Notes: generated from the letters alone by a model not told the origin. DNA of 64,000 nt from Clostridium lundense DSM 17049 (GCF_000619945.1 NZ_KK211043.1:246607-310606); one strand, 5' to 3'; counted from the first letter of the stretch, positions 45,050-54,158 are shown. Numbers and translations are program-made.

Positions 45050-46303
45050 ATGGAAATTTATCAGTTAATTTTACACATATCCATTTATGCATATATAATT
45101 TTGATGCCATTAATATATAGCAAATTTAGATTAATGGGGGTACCTTTTAATGGTGATATATTATTGGCTTTTATAGTTTTAATATATATATTAGGACTAT
45201 TAATTTTCAGAGGTATTAGAAAAAATTTTATAGCTGGTATAAAAAAATTCTTTACAGATTATTTAAGCCTTTCTATACTTGCATTGATATTAATAATGGC
45301 AGCTTCTTTAACATACGCAGAAAATAAGATTTTAGTTATAAAAGAAACTGTCAGATTTGCAAGTTACATAATATTATACTTTATAATATTATGTGAGGGA
45401 TGTAATAAGAGGCTATTAGATGGTATATTACGTTGCTATATAGGAGTTTCTGCTATAATAGGATGTATAGGATTATATGATTATTTTACAGGTATAGGAA
45501 TGGTTCAAACAGAAACTTACGGAAGTAGGGTTAGAATCAGTTCCACTTTAGAAAATTCAAATAATCTAGGAGTATTTTTTATACTTATTATATTCCCTGT
45601 AGTAATGCTTGCTATAAAAGAAAGAAACAAGAAGAAAAAAGAATTATATATAGCACTTTCAGTTATATTCTTTTTAAATATAATATTTAGTTTTTCTAGA
45701 AATGCATGGCTTGCTTTTGCTATTGGGTGTGGAATATTTGCTATTACATATAGTATTAAATTTCTATTTGTTTTAATTCCTGTAGGTGGTTTAAGTTTAT
45801 TTATACCTCAGATAGCCATTAGAATAAAAGAAATTGCAGATGTGTCACAAAATACATCTAGAATAAAGGTATGGAAGATAGCTGAAATGATAATAAAAGA
45901 TTATCCTGGTAGGGGAATAGGAAGCGGAAACTTTCCAGTAGTAAGTGCAAGATATATGGAACAGAAGCCCGGGTTAAAGACCCAAAACTTTATTCCATAT
46001 CATCCTCATAATATATTTTTAAAGATACAATGTGAACTTGGAGTATTTGGAAGCATTGCTTTTGCAGCTATTATAGTGTCTATTGGAATAAAGTTAAGAA
46101 GCTTTATAAAAAATGTAGATGATAAATTTTATGCGGCATTTTATAAGGGATTTTGTATATCTGTCATTGCCTTTATGATTACAAATTTAGTGGATAGTTT
46201 CTTTTCAGCTCCTAAAGTAATAGCATTTTTTTGGATAAGTCTATCAGTGCTTCAGTCCTATAATATAGATAAGACAGAACATATGAGGCAAATAAAACTT
46301 TAG
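45050..46303 (+). CDS. O-antigen polymerase/ligase-like membrane protein (second Wzy candidate)
   Basis: 417 residues, about ten TM helices. RVRISSTLENSNNLGVFFILIIFP, FSFSRNAWLAFAIGCG and the extracytoplasmic GRGIGSGNFP...HPHNIFLKIQCELGVFGSIAF are Wzy_C/WaaL features. Start ATG 45050 has no directly adjacent ribosome binding site (an in-frame TAA at 45044 excludes earlier starts); see the hairpin leader. With the polymerase at 36399 the cluster has two such proteins, so one may ligate and the other polymerise. Confidence 0.82.
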   Translation: MEIYQLILHISIYAYIILMPLIYSKFRLMGVPFNGDILLAFIVLIYILGLLIFRGIRKNFIAGIKKFFTDYLSLSILALILIMAASLTYAENKILVIKETVRFASYIILYFIILCEGCNKRLLDGILRCYIGVSAIIGCIGLYDYFTGIGMVQTETYGSRVRISSTLENSNNLGVFFILIIFPVVMLAIKERNKKKKELYIALSVIFFLNIIFSFSRNAWLAFAIGCGIFAITYSIKFLFVLIPVGGLSLFIPQIAIRIKEIADVSQNTSRIKVWKIAEMIIKDYPGRGIGSGNFPVVSARYMEQKPGLKTQNFIPYHPHNIFLKIQCELGVFGSIAFAAIIVSIGIKLRSFIKNVDDKFYAAFYKGFCISVIAFMITNLVDSFFSAPKVIAFFWISLSVLQSYNIDKTEHMRQIKL

Positions 46304-46318
46304 AAAATATAGTGAAAA

Positions 46319-47446
46319 GTGGTGGTTAAGATAAATATATTACAAGTTATATCTGGCAATGATAATGGTGGTGGTGGAAACCATGTAGTTAATATTTGCA
46401 GTAGTAATATTTTTGATATGAAATGTAAAATAGCTTGCATTGGTGAAGGAGATTTATATAAAAAGGCTAAAGAACTTTCCATACCAGCAGTTAGTTTTAC
46501 TTTTAAGGAAATGATAAAGGGAAGTCTTGTTAAATATATTAAAGAAAATGGAATAGATATAGTGAATTTTCATGGACCTAAGGCTAATTTTATATATTTA
46601 TTAATTAAGAAAAGCTTGCCTATACCAGCGGTTACCACTATTCATAGTGATTATAGATACGACTTTTTAAATGATAAAAAAAAGAAATATTTATATACCC
46701 CTTTAAGCACTATAGCATTAAAAAAGTTTAATAACTATATATGTGTTTCAAATTATTTAAAAGAGCTTTTGGAACATAAAAATTTCAAAGGAAAGAAGTA
46801 TGTAATTCCTAATGGTATAAATTTTAAAAAGTATAATGTTAAAATAGATAGAGATGAGCTAAGAAAAAAATATAACTTAAAAAATGATGATTTTATTTAT
46901 ATAATGGTTGCTAGAATGCATCCTATAAAAAATCATATTAATCTTATAAAAGCTTTTAATATTTTACAAAATGATTTCTCAGATGTAAAAATGATTTTTC
47001 TAGGTAATGGGGAATTAGAAGGTGAATTAATAAAGCTTGTTAATGATTTAAATATAAAAGATAAAGTTATATTTGCTGGTTTTAATGAGAATTCAATTGA
47101 TTTTATAAATGCTTCAGATGTAAGTATATTAACTTCATTTAATGAGGGAGGGGCTCCACCACTAGTGATACTAGAAAGTGCTTTAGTAAAAAAAGTAGCT
47201 ATATGTTCAGAAGTGGGTGATATGCCTCTTATAATTAATAGTTCTAATGGATTTTTAATAAATCCTTACTCAGAACAAGATATTTATGATAAAATGAAAA
47301 ATGTATATTTAAACAAAGAACAATTAGGAATTATGGGAGAAAATTTATATAATGATACTTTGAATAAATTTTCTATTGAAGCCTTTTGGGAAAATTACCA
47401 CAAAGCATATAAGGAAATTTTAACTGGAAGTGAAGTGAATGAGTAA
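46319..47446 (+). CDS. Glycosyltransferase family 4
   Basis: 375 residues. INILQVISGNDNGGGGNHVVNIC start, NFHGPKANFIYLLI, TTIHSDYRYDFLND, PNGINFKKYN, YIMVARMHPIKNHINLIKAF, IFLGNGELEGEL, VSILTSFNEGGAPPLVILESALVKKVAICSEVG. Initiation is at GTG 46319 or 46322; neither has a strong ribosome binding site. Its last eight bases overlap murJ. Confidence 0.9.
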   Translation: MVVKINILQVISGNDNGGGGNHVVNICSSNIFDMKCKIACIGEGDLYKKAKELSIPAVSFTFKEMIKGSLVKYIKENGIDIVNFHGPKANFIYLLIKKSLPIPAVTTIHSDYRYDFLNDKKKKYLYTPLSTIALKKFNNYICVSNYLKELLEHKNFKGKKYVIPNGINFKKYNVKIDRDELRKKYNLKNDDFIYIMVARMHPIKNHINLIKAFNILQNDFSDVKMIFLGNGELEGELIKLVNDLNIKDKVIFAGFNENSIDFINASDVSILTSFNEGGAPPLVILESALVKKVAICSEVGDMPLIINSSNGFLINPYSEQDIYDKMKNVYLNKEQLGIMGENLYNDTLNKFSIEAFWENYHKAYKEILTGSEVNE

Positions 47447-48992
47447 GGATAAGGTATTTAAAAGTTCTGTAATAGTAATGATACTTATTATTATAGGAAA
47501 GGTTCTTGCTATAGTAAGGGACTCCTTAGTAGCAGCCAAATTTGGAATTACCTATATAGCAGATATATATAATTTTTCAATAGGAATAGTTTACTTATTA
47601 ACAACTATAAGTTATGGACTAACTACTACATTTATACCATTAAATACTGATCATATAAAAAAATATACAAAAGAAAAAAGGAATAAATTTGTAAATAATG
47701 TAATAAATACCTATAGTATTTTTACAATAATACTTACAATAGTTTTAATATTATTATCTAAATATATAGTTATTATATTTGGTAGCAAGTTTAATAATAA
47801 TATTGAAATTTTTAACACGTCTGTAATAGTAGTAAAAATAATGCTAATATCATTAATTTTTATTAGCCTTCAAAGTATAGTAACAGGCGTATTACAATGT
47901 CATAATGAATTTTATGAACCAGCGGCTATGTCCATAGTATCAAATGTGGTTTTTATAGTGTATTTAGTATTTTTTACAAAAGCTTATGGTATTTATGGAT
48001 TTGCAGTGGCTACAGTAATAGGATTCTTTGCTCAATTTATAATAAATGTTCCTAAGTATAAAAAGTTAGGATATAATTATGAGCCTTTTATAGACTTTAA
48101 AGACAGTGAATTAAAAAAGATGTTAATATTAATGATGCCTGTTATAATAAGCACATCATTAATTCAGTTGAATAATTTTATTAATAGAGCTTTTGCGGGA
48201 AAGATATTTGAAGGTGCCATAGCTGTTTTGGATTTGGCTAACAAATTAAATACTTTAGCGTATGAAGTATTTGCTATAGGTATAGCTATGGTTATATATC
48301 CAACGCTATCCCAATATGCTTCAGGAGAAAACTTAAGGGAATATAAGGAAGCACTTTCAAAAGGAATAAATACTATTTTTTTAATTATGATACCAGCAGC
48401 TTTTGCTATAGCTATACTTAGAATACCTTTAATAACATTACTTTTTAAAAGAGGTGCCTTTGATGAAAGAGCTGTAGAATTAACTTCTAATGCATTACTT
48501 TTTTTTGCCCCTGCTATGGTGGCTTATGGATTAAGGGACATTTTAAATAAGGCGTTTTATGCAGTAAAAGATACTAAAACTCCTATGATAAATAGTTTTA
48601 TGGGAATAATAATAAATATCATAATAAATATATTTATAGTAAAGTATATGCAAGTATCTGGATTGACTTTAGCTACTTCAATATCATCTATAATAACTAC
48701 AATTCTTATGCTTATGAGTTTGAATAAGAAGTTAAATGGTATAAATTTAAGAGAAGTGTTTATAACTTTTATGAAAATTATGTTTTCATCTATAATTATG
48801 AGTATTTTATTATTCTTTATAAATGAAAAATGTACCATGTTCTTTGGAATGAATACTAAAGGAAGTATAATAACACTTATAATTTCATTCATTTTAGGAA
48901 GTTTGGTTTACTTTATAAGTATATATTTATTAGAAATAAAAGAATTCACATATTGTATACAGTTATTAACAAATAAATTTAAAAAGAATTAA
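47439..48992 (+). CDS. murJ: Lipid II flippase MurJ family
   Basis: 517 residues, 14 predicted TM helices. N-terminal SVIVMILIIIGKVLAIVRDSLVAAKFG, then YGLTTTFIPLN, PAAMSIVSNVVFIVY, IQLNNFINRAFAGKIFEGAIAVLDLANKL, LLFKRGAFDERAVELTSNALLFFAPAM and YGLRDILNKAFYAVKDTKTPM are MurJ hallmarks. It may flip lipid II, or here a cluster-specific lipid-linked glycan. It overlaps the preceding glycosyltransferase by eight bases, implying coupled translation. Confidence 0.92.
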   Translation: MSKDKVFKSSVIVMILIIIGKVLAIVRDSLVAAKFGITYIADIYNFSIGIVYLLTTISYGLTTTFIPLNTDHIKKYTKEKRNKFVNNVINTYSIFTIILTIVLILLSKYIVIIFGSKFNNNIEIFNTSVIVVKIMLISLIFISLQSIVTGVLQCHNEFYEPAAMSIVSNVVFIVYLVFFTKAYGIYGFAVATVIGFFAQFIINVPKYKKLGYNYEPFIDFKDSELKKMLILMMPVIISTSLIQLNNFINRAFAGKIFEGAIAVLDLANKLNTLAYEVFAIGIAMVIYPTLSQYASGENLREYKEALSKGINTIFLIMIPAAFAIAILRIPLITLLFKRGAFDERAVELTSNALLFFAPAMVAYGLRDILNKAFYAVKDTKTPMINSFMGIIINIIINIFIVKYMQVSGLTLATSISSIITTILMLMSLNKKLNGINLREVFITFMKIMFSSIIMSILLFFINEKCTMFFGMNTKGSIITLIISFILGSLVYFISIYLLEIKEFTYCIQLLTNKFKKN

Positions 48993-49004
48993 AGGAGGGA
49001 TATT

Positions 49005-49658
49005 ATGCAAAATGATGCAATAGAGATAGATATAAATAAACATATAAAGGGCAAAAAATTTCAATTTGCTTTAAAAAGAATAATGGATTTAATATTATCA
49101 CTAATAGGTATAATAATACTATCTCCAGTATATCTAATATTGATAATTTTGATTAAGTTAGATTCAAAAGGACCTGCTATTTTTAAGCAAGTAAGAGTGG
49201 GCAAGGACGGAAAAGACTTTGTTATATATAAATTTAGAACTATGGTAGTAAATGCAGAAAAGAAAAGGGAATTAGAAATAGACCCTAATAATATAGGAAA
49301 CTTTGTGTTTCAAAGTAAGGAAGATAATAGAATAACTAAGGTAGGATCATTTTTAAGAAAAAGCAGTTTAGATGAAATACCTCAGCTATTTAATGTATTT
49401 ATAGGAAATATGAGTTTGGTAGGTCCTAGACCAGAAATACCTGATGTGGTTAAATACTATCCACCAGAATATAGACAAAGATTGTTAGTTCCTCCGGGAA
49501 TAACTGGACTTGCTCAGGTAAGTGGAAGAGGGGAAATAGAGCTTCAGAAAACAATACATTATGATTTAGTGTATATTCAAAATTTCTCCGTATTTTTAGA
49601 TATAAAAATATTATTTAAGACTGTGTTCTCAGTATTTAAAAAAGAAGGAGCTTTTTAA
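49005..49658 (+). CDS. Undecaprenyl-phosphate monotopic phosphoglycosyl transferase
   Basis: 217 residues. One N-terminal re-entrant helix (RIMDLILSLIGIIILSPVYLILIILIKL), then FKQVRVGKDGKDFVIYKFRTM, LRKSSLDEIPQLFNVFIGNMSLVGPRPEIP (Asp-Glu catalytic dyad) and VPPGITGLAQVSGRGEI. It transfers sugar-1-phosphate from a UDP-sugar to undecaprenyl phosphate, the priming step of repeat-unit assembly. A HexNAc or diNAc-trideoxy sugar from the upstream dehydratase branch is plausible. ATG follows AAGGAGG. Confidence 0.92.
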   Translation: MQNDAIEIDINKHIKGKKFQFALKRIMDLILSLIGIIILSPVYLILIILIKLDSKGPAIFKQVRVGKDGKDFVIYKFRTMVVNAEKKRELEIDPNNIGNFVFQSKEDNRITKVGSFLRKSSLDEIPQLFNVFIGNMSLVGPRPEIPDVVKYYPPEYRQRLLVPPGITGLAQVSGRGEIELQKTIHYDLVYIQNFSVFLDIKILFKTVFSVFKKEGAF

Positions 49659-49664
49659 ATTTAA

Positions 49665-49694
49665 AGCACAATACATCTTGTATTGTGCCTTATT
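49665..49694 (+). terminator. Hairpin between the PGT gene and the WecG/TagA gene
   Basis: GCACAATACA-TCT-TGTATTGTGC, then CTTATTT. Weak T-run, so possibly partial termination within the cluster. Confidence 0.65.
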
Positions 49695-49712
49695 TAAAAT
49701 TAGGAGGAAGCT

Positions 49713-50420
49713 ATGTTTACTAATATACTAGGGTATAATATATTTAAAGAAGATAAAAGAGAATTGCTTAATTACATAAAAACTTTTAATAAACTACATA
49801 TAATTTCAGGTAACCCTGAGGTATTGTCTAATGGTTTAAATAATGAAAAGTTATTAAAAAATTTTAAAAGTGAAAATTCTATAATAATTCCAGATGGAGT
49901 AGGAACTGTTATTGCATCTAAAATTGTAGGAAATCCAGTGAAGGAAAAGTTGGCTGGAATAGAAATAATGGAAGAAATAATAAAACTATGTGAAAGAGAA
50001 GGAAAGGGTATATACTTATTAGGAACTAAAGAAGAAATTTTAAATAAGTGTGCTCATAATTTAAAATTAAAATATCCAAAACTGAAGATACTAGGAAAGC
50101 ATAATGGGTTTTTTGATTTGAAAAATTGTGATGAAATAATAAATGAAATAAATGAATTAAATCCATATGCCTTATTTGTAGCTATGGGTTCGCCAAGGCA
50201 AGAAATATTTATAAGTGAATATATGAATATACTTAACCCAACTGTATTTATGGGAGTAGGAGGAAGTTTAGATATATTTTCTGGAGAAATGAAGAGGGCT
50301 CCAAAGTGGATGATAAATATTGGATTTGAATGGCTCTATAGAGTAAGTAAGGAACCTTGGAGAATAAAAAGATTATCTTCCATACCTAAGTTTTTAGTGA
50401 AGGTTATTCAAAATAAATAG
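49713..50420 (+). CDS. WecG/TagA/CpsF family glycosyltransferase (GT26)
   Basis: 235 residues. LHIISGNPEVLSNG, IIPDGVGTVIASKI, KLAGIEIMEEI, GIYLLGTKEEI, LFVAMGSPRQEIFI, VGGSLDIFSGEMKRAPKWMINIGFEWLYRVSKEPWR cover the conserved core. TagA adds ManNAc and WecG adds ManNAcA to a lipid-linked GlcNAc. A mannosaminuronate donor from the Wbp-type route would suit this enzyme. It is the last polysaccharide gene before the nitroreductase. Confidence 0.92.
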   Translation: MFTNILGYNIFKEDKRELLNYIKTFNKLHIISGNPEVLSNGLNNEKLLKNFKSENSIIIPDGVGTVIASKIVGNPVKEKLAGIEIMEEIIKLCEREGKGIYLLGTKEEILNKCAHNLKLKYPKLKILGKHNGFFDLKNCDEIINEINELNPYALFVAMGSPRQEIFISEYMNILNPTVFMGVGGSLDIFSGEMKRAPKWMINIGFEWLYRVSKEPWRIKRLSSIPKFLVKVIQNK

Positions 50421-50474
50421 CTGTATAGTTTGTTTTTATGCTACACATACTAATTTTAAAGGAGTGTGGTTTTT

Positions 50475-51038
50475 ATGCAGTTTTATGATGTAATAGAAAA
50501 TAGAAAAAGCATTAGAAAATTTAGAGGAACTAATATATCAAAAGATAAGATAGACAGAATGATTACAGCAGCTATGATGGCACCTTCTTGGAAGAATCAA
50601 ACTTCCTATAAAATTATTTTAGTAGAGGATAAACATAAAAGAGATGAACTATCTAATACAGTAATGAATAAAACTGATGAAGCAGCACAATCAATAAAAG
50701 ATGCACCATTAACTGCTGTAATTGTAGCTGACCCTAAACATTCAGGAGTAGTTGAGGAAAGGGAATATTATTTAGTTGATAGTGCTATAGCTATGGAACA
50801 CTTTATTTTAGCAGCTACTGCAGAAGGTTATGGTACTTGCTGGGTAGGAGCTTTAGATGAGGATAAAGTAAGACAGGTGCTTGATATACCAAGTAATTAT
50901 AGAGTAGTTGCAATGACACCTGTAGGAGAAATAGAAGAAGATAAAGAACACTATCCTAAGAAGGACATAAAAGATTATGTTTTCTTAGATAGTTGGAATA
51001 AATCTTATACTGAAGAAATGTGTAAAATAAAACATTAA
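50475..51038 (+). CDS. Nitroreductase family protein
   Basis: 187 residues, FMN-dependent NAD(P)H oxidoreductase fold. N-terminal FYDVIENRKSIRKFRG, then AMMAPSWKNQTSYKII, DSAIAMEHFILAATAEGYGTCWVGALD and MTPVGEIEEDKEHYPKKDI. Physiological substrate unknown. ATG 50475 is used; GTG 50466 touches AAAGGAG. Confidence 0.93.
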   Translation: MQFYDVIENRKSIRKFRGTNISKDKIDRMITAAMMAPSWKNQTSYKIILVEDKHKRDELSNTVMNKTDEAAQSIKDAPLTAVIVADPKHSGVVEEREYYLVDSAIAMEHFILAATAEGYGTCWVGALDEDKVRQVLDIPSNYRVVAMTPVGEIEEDKEHYPKKDIKDYVFLDSWNKSYTEEMCKIKH

Positions 51039-51082
51039 CAAAAACTCCATCCAAGGAATTTTCCTTAGATGGAGTTTTTGTT
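51037..51082 (+). terminator. Terminator of the nitroreductase gene
   Basis: AACAAAAACTCCATC pairs with GATGGAGTTTTTGTT. The loop is itself self-complementary (AAGGAA/TTCCTT). Confidence 0.9.
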
Positions 51083-51096
51083 AGAGCATAGATGAT

Positions 51097-51285
51097 GATA
51101 ATTTTTCTTTATTAACATTACTAAAAATTTTAAAATAATTGTTTTTTAAAAAGCAGTAATAAAATTAAAAGTAAATTAAAGCGTTGCTGTAAAATACTAC
51201 AACAACGCTTTATCACCTGTATTATGTCATATCTTCTCTGTGTTTTATGCTCTGTAATCTGAAAAAGTGCACTGCACTTTTTATT
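51097..51285. repeat. Dispersed-repeat segment with two hairpins, 3' of pdaA
   Basis: 51097-51119 (GATAATTTTTCTTTATTAAC..) matches 62957-62979 at 22 of 23 bases. AAAGCGTTG/CAACGCTTT forms a hairpin at 51178-51213. CTGAAAAAGTGCACTGCACTTTTT at 51262-51285 is the minus-strand terminator of pdaA and recurs at 24105-24132. No coding capacity. Confidence 0.6.
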
Positions 51286-52276
51286 TAAGTTCATCTAAAG
51301 ATGCAAATCTATATCCCTTGGCTTTTAAATCTTTAATAACTGAATCTAATATTTCAGTATTAGTTTTAGAAACTGCATGTAATAAGAATATACCTCCATT
51401 GTGAGTTCTTTCATTTATCATTCGTTTAGCATATTCATGGCTTGGTTGTTTTTTTGGATCCCAATCATTATATGCGAAACTCCAGAATATTGTTTTATAG
51501 CCTAGATCTTTAGTGTACTGTAATGAAAGTTCACTATATTTACCCATAGGTGGTCTAAAATATTTAGGCATTTTCTTTCCTGTTAAGTCTTCAAAAACTT
51601 TTTCAGTATCTGTAAGCTCTTTATTAAAGGCTTCCTTACCTTTTAAAGCTACTTGAGCCATGGAAGGATGGTGGTTTGAATGGTTGCAAACTAAATGACC
51701 TTCATTTACCATTCTTTTAACTAAGTCTTTGTTACTGTTTATATAAGGAACAACAACAAAGAAAGCAGCTTTTACATCATTGGCTTTTAAAATATCTAGT
51801 ATTTTTCCGGTATAGCCATTTTCATATCCTTCATCAAATGTTAAATATATAACTTTTTCAGATGTATCTCCAAGGTAATAAGCAGAATTTTTATTTATTA
51901 TGCTTAAAACATCATCTGGTGCTCCAGAAGGGCTACCATCTTTTTTAGGTACGAAGAACCAATCTCTTTCTTTTGTACCTACGGAAGTATTATTAGTAGA
52001 CTTTTGGGTAGTGTTGTTTTTATTCTCGCTTTTTACATTATTAGTGTCTTTTTTTACTTCTTTTTTATCTTCAACTTTAGCTTCTGGTTTTTTTTCTGTA
52101 GCAGATTTATCCTCAACTTTCACTACACTTTTATTGTCATTAGACTCACTTTTTTCTACATTAGAGGAGGCTACAGAATTGCTATTAGTAGATTTACTAC
52201 TAGTAAATCCTGAGCAAGCTGAAGTAGTTAATGATAATATTAAGCATATGCTTAATGCTAAACTTTGTCTTTTCAC
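51281..52276 (-). CDS. pdaA: PdaA-type polysaccharide deacetylase (spore cortex delta-lactam)
   Basis: 331 residues. An N-terminal signal (SLALSICLILSLTTSACSG) ends in a possible lipobox cysteine. A Ser/Asn/Lys-rich linker (~25-105) follows. The NodB domain has YLTFDEGYENGYTGKILDIL, CNHSNHHPSM metal-binding histidines, YFRPPMGKYSE and FLLHAVSKTNTEILD. PdaA removes N-acetyl from muramic acid to form cortex delta-lactam. The TFDxG variant with a non-Asp second position is typical of PdaA. The -10-like CATACTA (minus strand, 52294-52300) fits sigma-G/F, though the -35 is weak. GTG start. Confidence 0.88.
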   Translation of the reverse strand: MKRQSLALSICLILSLTTSACSGFTSSKSTNSNSVASSNVEKSESNDNKSVVKVEDKSATEKKPEAKVEDKKEVKKDTNNVKSENKNNTTQKSTNNTSVGTKERDWFFVPKKDGSPSGAPDDVLSIINKNSAYYLGDTSEKVIYLTFDEGYENGYTGKILDILKANDVKAAFFVVVPYINSNKDLVKRMVNEGHLVCNHSNHHPSMAQVALKGKEAFNKELTDTEKVFEDLTGKKMPKYFRPPMGKYSELSLQYTKDLGYKTIFWSFAYNDWDPKKQPSHEYAKRMINERTHNGGIFLLHAVSKTNTEILDSVIKDLKAKGYRFASLDELK

Positions 52277-52293
52277 CTTTTATCACCTGCCAT

Positions 52294-52300
52294 TAGTATG
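52294..52300 (-). promoter_or_regulatory. Sigma-G/F-like -10 element of pdaA
   Basis: CATACTA on the minus strand equals the forespore -10 consensus. No convincing -35 lies 17-18 bases upstream. The ribosome binding site follows almost at once, giving a very short leader. Confidence 0.4.
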
Positions 52301-52353
52301 ATATACTTTATTTTGTGCCTATTATAAATTAATATACGATGGAGAGATATGGA

Positions 52354-54108
52354 ATGTATGATTTTTTTGTAGAAAATATCATAGAATTATATAATATAAT
52401 TTTACAACCAATAGATAATATATACAAGGAAACAGCTATTATAAATTGCAAAAATATTTTTAATATGGAATGTAACTTGACTTTTGGAGAGTTTTATTAT
52501 AATTTGTTGAAAAATAATAAGGATACTGGTGTAGTATATACTCCCGAAGAAATAAGTAAATATATAATAGAGAATTCAGTAGAGGCTCAAGATATAATAA
52601 ATAATCCTTATATAAAAATAGTTGATCCTGCCTGTGGGTGTGGAAACATTATAATGCCTTTATTTCAGTATTTATACAAACTATATAGAGAAAATTTAGA
52701 AGAAATAAATAGAGTAAATAAAATTTTATTACATGAAAAAAATATAAAAGAACATATAATAAAAAATAACATATATGGTATAGATATAGATAAAATTGCG
52801 ACTATGATACTTTCAATAGATCTATTTCAATTAAGCGGTATAATATATAGAAAAAATATATTAAATATGGATTTTTTGACAGATAAAATAGGAATTAAAT
52901 TTAATATATTTTTAGGGAACCCTCCTTACATAGGGCATAAGACTATAGGAAAAGATTATTCTAAAAAAATTAAAGAAAAATATTCAGAAGTTTATAAGGA
53001 TAAAGGTGATTTAAGTTATTGTTTCTTTAAAGGTGCTATTTTAAATTCAGAGCCTAATTTTAAGATAAGCTTTATTACTTCTAGGTATTTTGTAGAATCT
53101 CAAAGTGGAGAAGGATTAAGAAAATTTATTGTAAATAATTTCAACATAGTAGAGATTATAGATTTTTATGGTATAAGACCTTTTAAAGGCACAGGAATAG
53201 ATCCAATTATACTATTTTTAAGTGATAAAAATTTATATAACATAGAAAAAGTTAAGATTATAAAGCCAATTTGTACTACAAAGGAAGGAAAAAAGGAGTT
53301 TATTAACTCGTTATTTTTTAATAAAAGCAATTTCTATAATAGTTTTTTTATAGAAGGAAAAAATTTGGGACAAAAGGGATGGATATTAAGAGAAGAAAGA
53401 GAACTAAACATACTAAGAAAGATTGAAAAAAGAGGGAGTTTCAAACTTAAAGACATATGTGAGAGTTATCAAGGAATAATTACAGGCTGCGATAAAGCAT
53501 TTATTGTAAAGGACGAAGAAATTGTAGAAGAAAAACTAGAGAAACAGGTAATTAAACCTTGGATAAAAAGTAGTTATATAGAAAGAGATTTTGTAAAGAG
53601 TTTTGATAAGTTTATAATTTATTCAAATGAAATAAAGAATATTGATGACTATCCTAATATAGAAAAGCATTTATTACCATTTAAGCAAAAGCTGATGAAT
53701 AGAAGAGAATGTGCTAAAGAAATTAGAAAGTGGTATGAGCTTCAATGGGGGAGAAAATCAGATATATTTGAAAGAAAAAAAATTATATTTCCATATAAAA
53801 GCAAAGATAATAGATTTGCTTTAGATAAAGGAAGTTATTTTAGTGCTGATATTTATTCTATGGTAATAAAAGAAAATGTAAATTATAGTTATGATTTTTT
53901 AATGTTTATATTAAATAGTAAAGTATATGAATTTTATTTTCACTCATTTGGGAAGAAATTAGGAGATGATTTATATGAGTATTATCCTAATACATTAATG
54001 GACTTGATAATTCCTAAGGAGTTTTTAACTAAAAACTATGATGAAAAATGTTTGTATGAGTATTTTAATTTTACAGAAGAAGAGATCAATATTATAAAGA
54101 ACAAATAG
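52354..54108 (+). CDS. camA: Solitary N6-adenine DNA methyltransferase, CamA-like
   Basis: 584 residues, close to the 577 of C. difficile CamA. N-terminal helices and DTGVVYTPEEISKYII precede SAM motif I DPACGCGN (~90). Catalytic motif IV is NPPYIGHK (~189), followed by KYSEVYKDKGDLSYCFF. A TaqI-type specificity domain contains YQGIITGCDKAFIV (~373), RRECAKEIRKWYELQWGR (~450) and KIIFPYKSKDNRFALD. These segments closely resemble CamA as I remember it, which methylates CAAAAA and supports sporulation. No nuclease motif is evident, and no restriction gene is adjacent: it lies alone between pdaA (divergent) and speE (convergent). ATG 52354 follows GGAGAG; ATG 52339 lies before it. Confidence 0.87.
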   Translation: MYDFFVENIIELYNIILQPIDNIYKETAIINCKNIFNMECNLTFGEFYYNLLKNNKDTGVVYTPEEISKYIIENSVEAQDIINNPYIKIVDPACGCGNIIMPLFQYLYKLYRENLEEINRVNKILLHEKNIKEHIIKNNIYGIDIDKIATMILSIDLFQLSGIIYRKNILNMDFLTDKIGIKFNIFLGNPPYIGHKTIGKDYSKKIKEKYSEVYKDKGDLSYCFFKGAILNSEPNFKISFITSRYFVESQSGEGLRKFIVNNFNIVEIIDFYGIRPFKGTGIDPIILFLSDKNLYNIEKVKIIKPICTTKEGKKEFINSLFFNKSNFYNSFFIEGKNLGQKGWILREERELNILRKIEKRGSFKLKDICESYQGIITGCDKAFIVKDEEIVEEKLEKQVIKPWIKSSYIERDFVKSFDKFIIYSNEIKNIDDYPNIEKHLLPFKQKLMNRRECAKEIRKWYELQWGRKSDIFERKKIIFPYKSKDNRFALDKGSYFSADIYSMVIKENVNYSYDFLMFILNSKVYEFYFHSFGKKLGDDLYEYYPNTLMDLIIPKEFLTKNYDEKCLYEYFNFTEEEINIIKNK

Positions 54109-54158
54109 TAAAGTATAAATATGAAAATAATTTTTCGAAAAAGTTTTAATTAAGATAT

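Noticed and set aside
51900..52301. 133-codon open frame on the plus strand inside pdaA
   Set aside because: It is the complement of the Ser/Asn/Lys-rich linker of pdaA; low complexity and no ribosome binding site.
52354..54108. BREX PglX or a restriction-modification system
   Set aside because: The protein is about half the size of PglX, no pglZ, brxC or nuclease genes are adjacent, and neighbours are housekeeping and spore genes.
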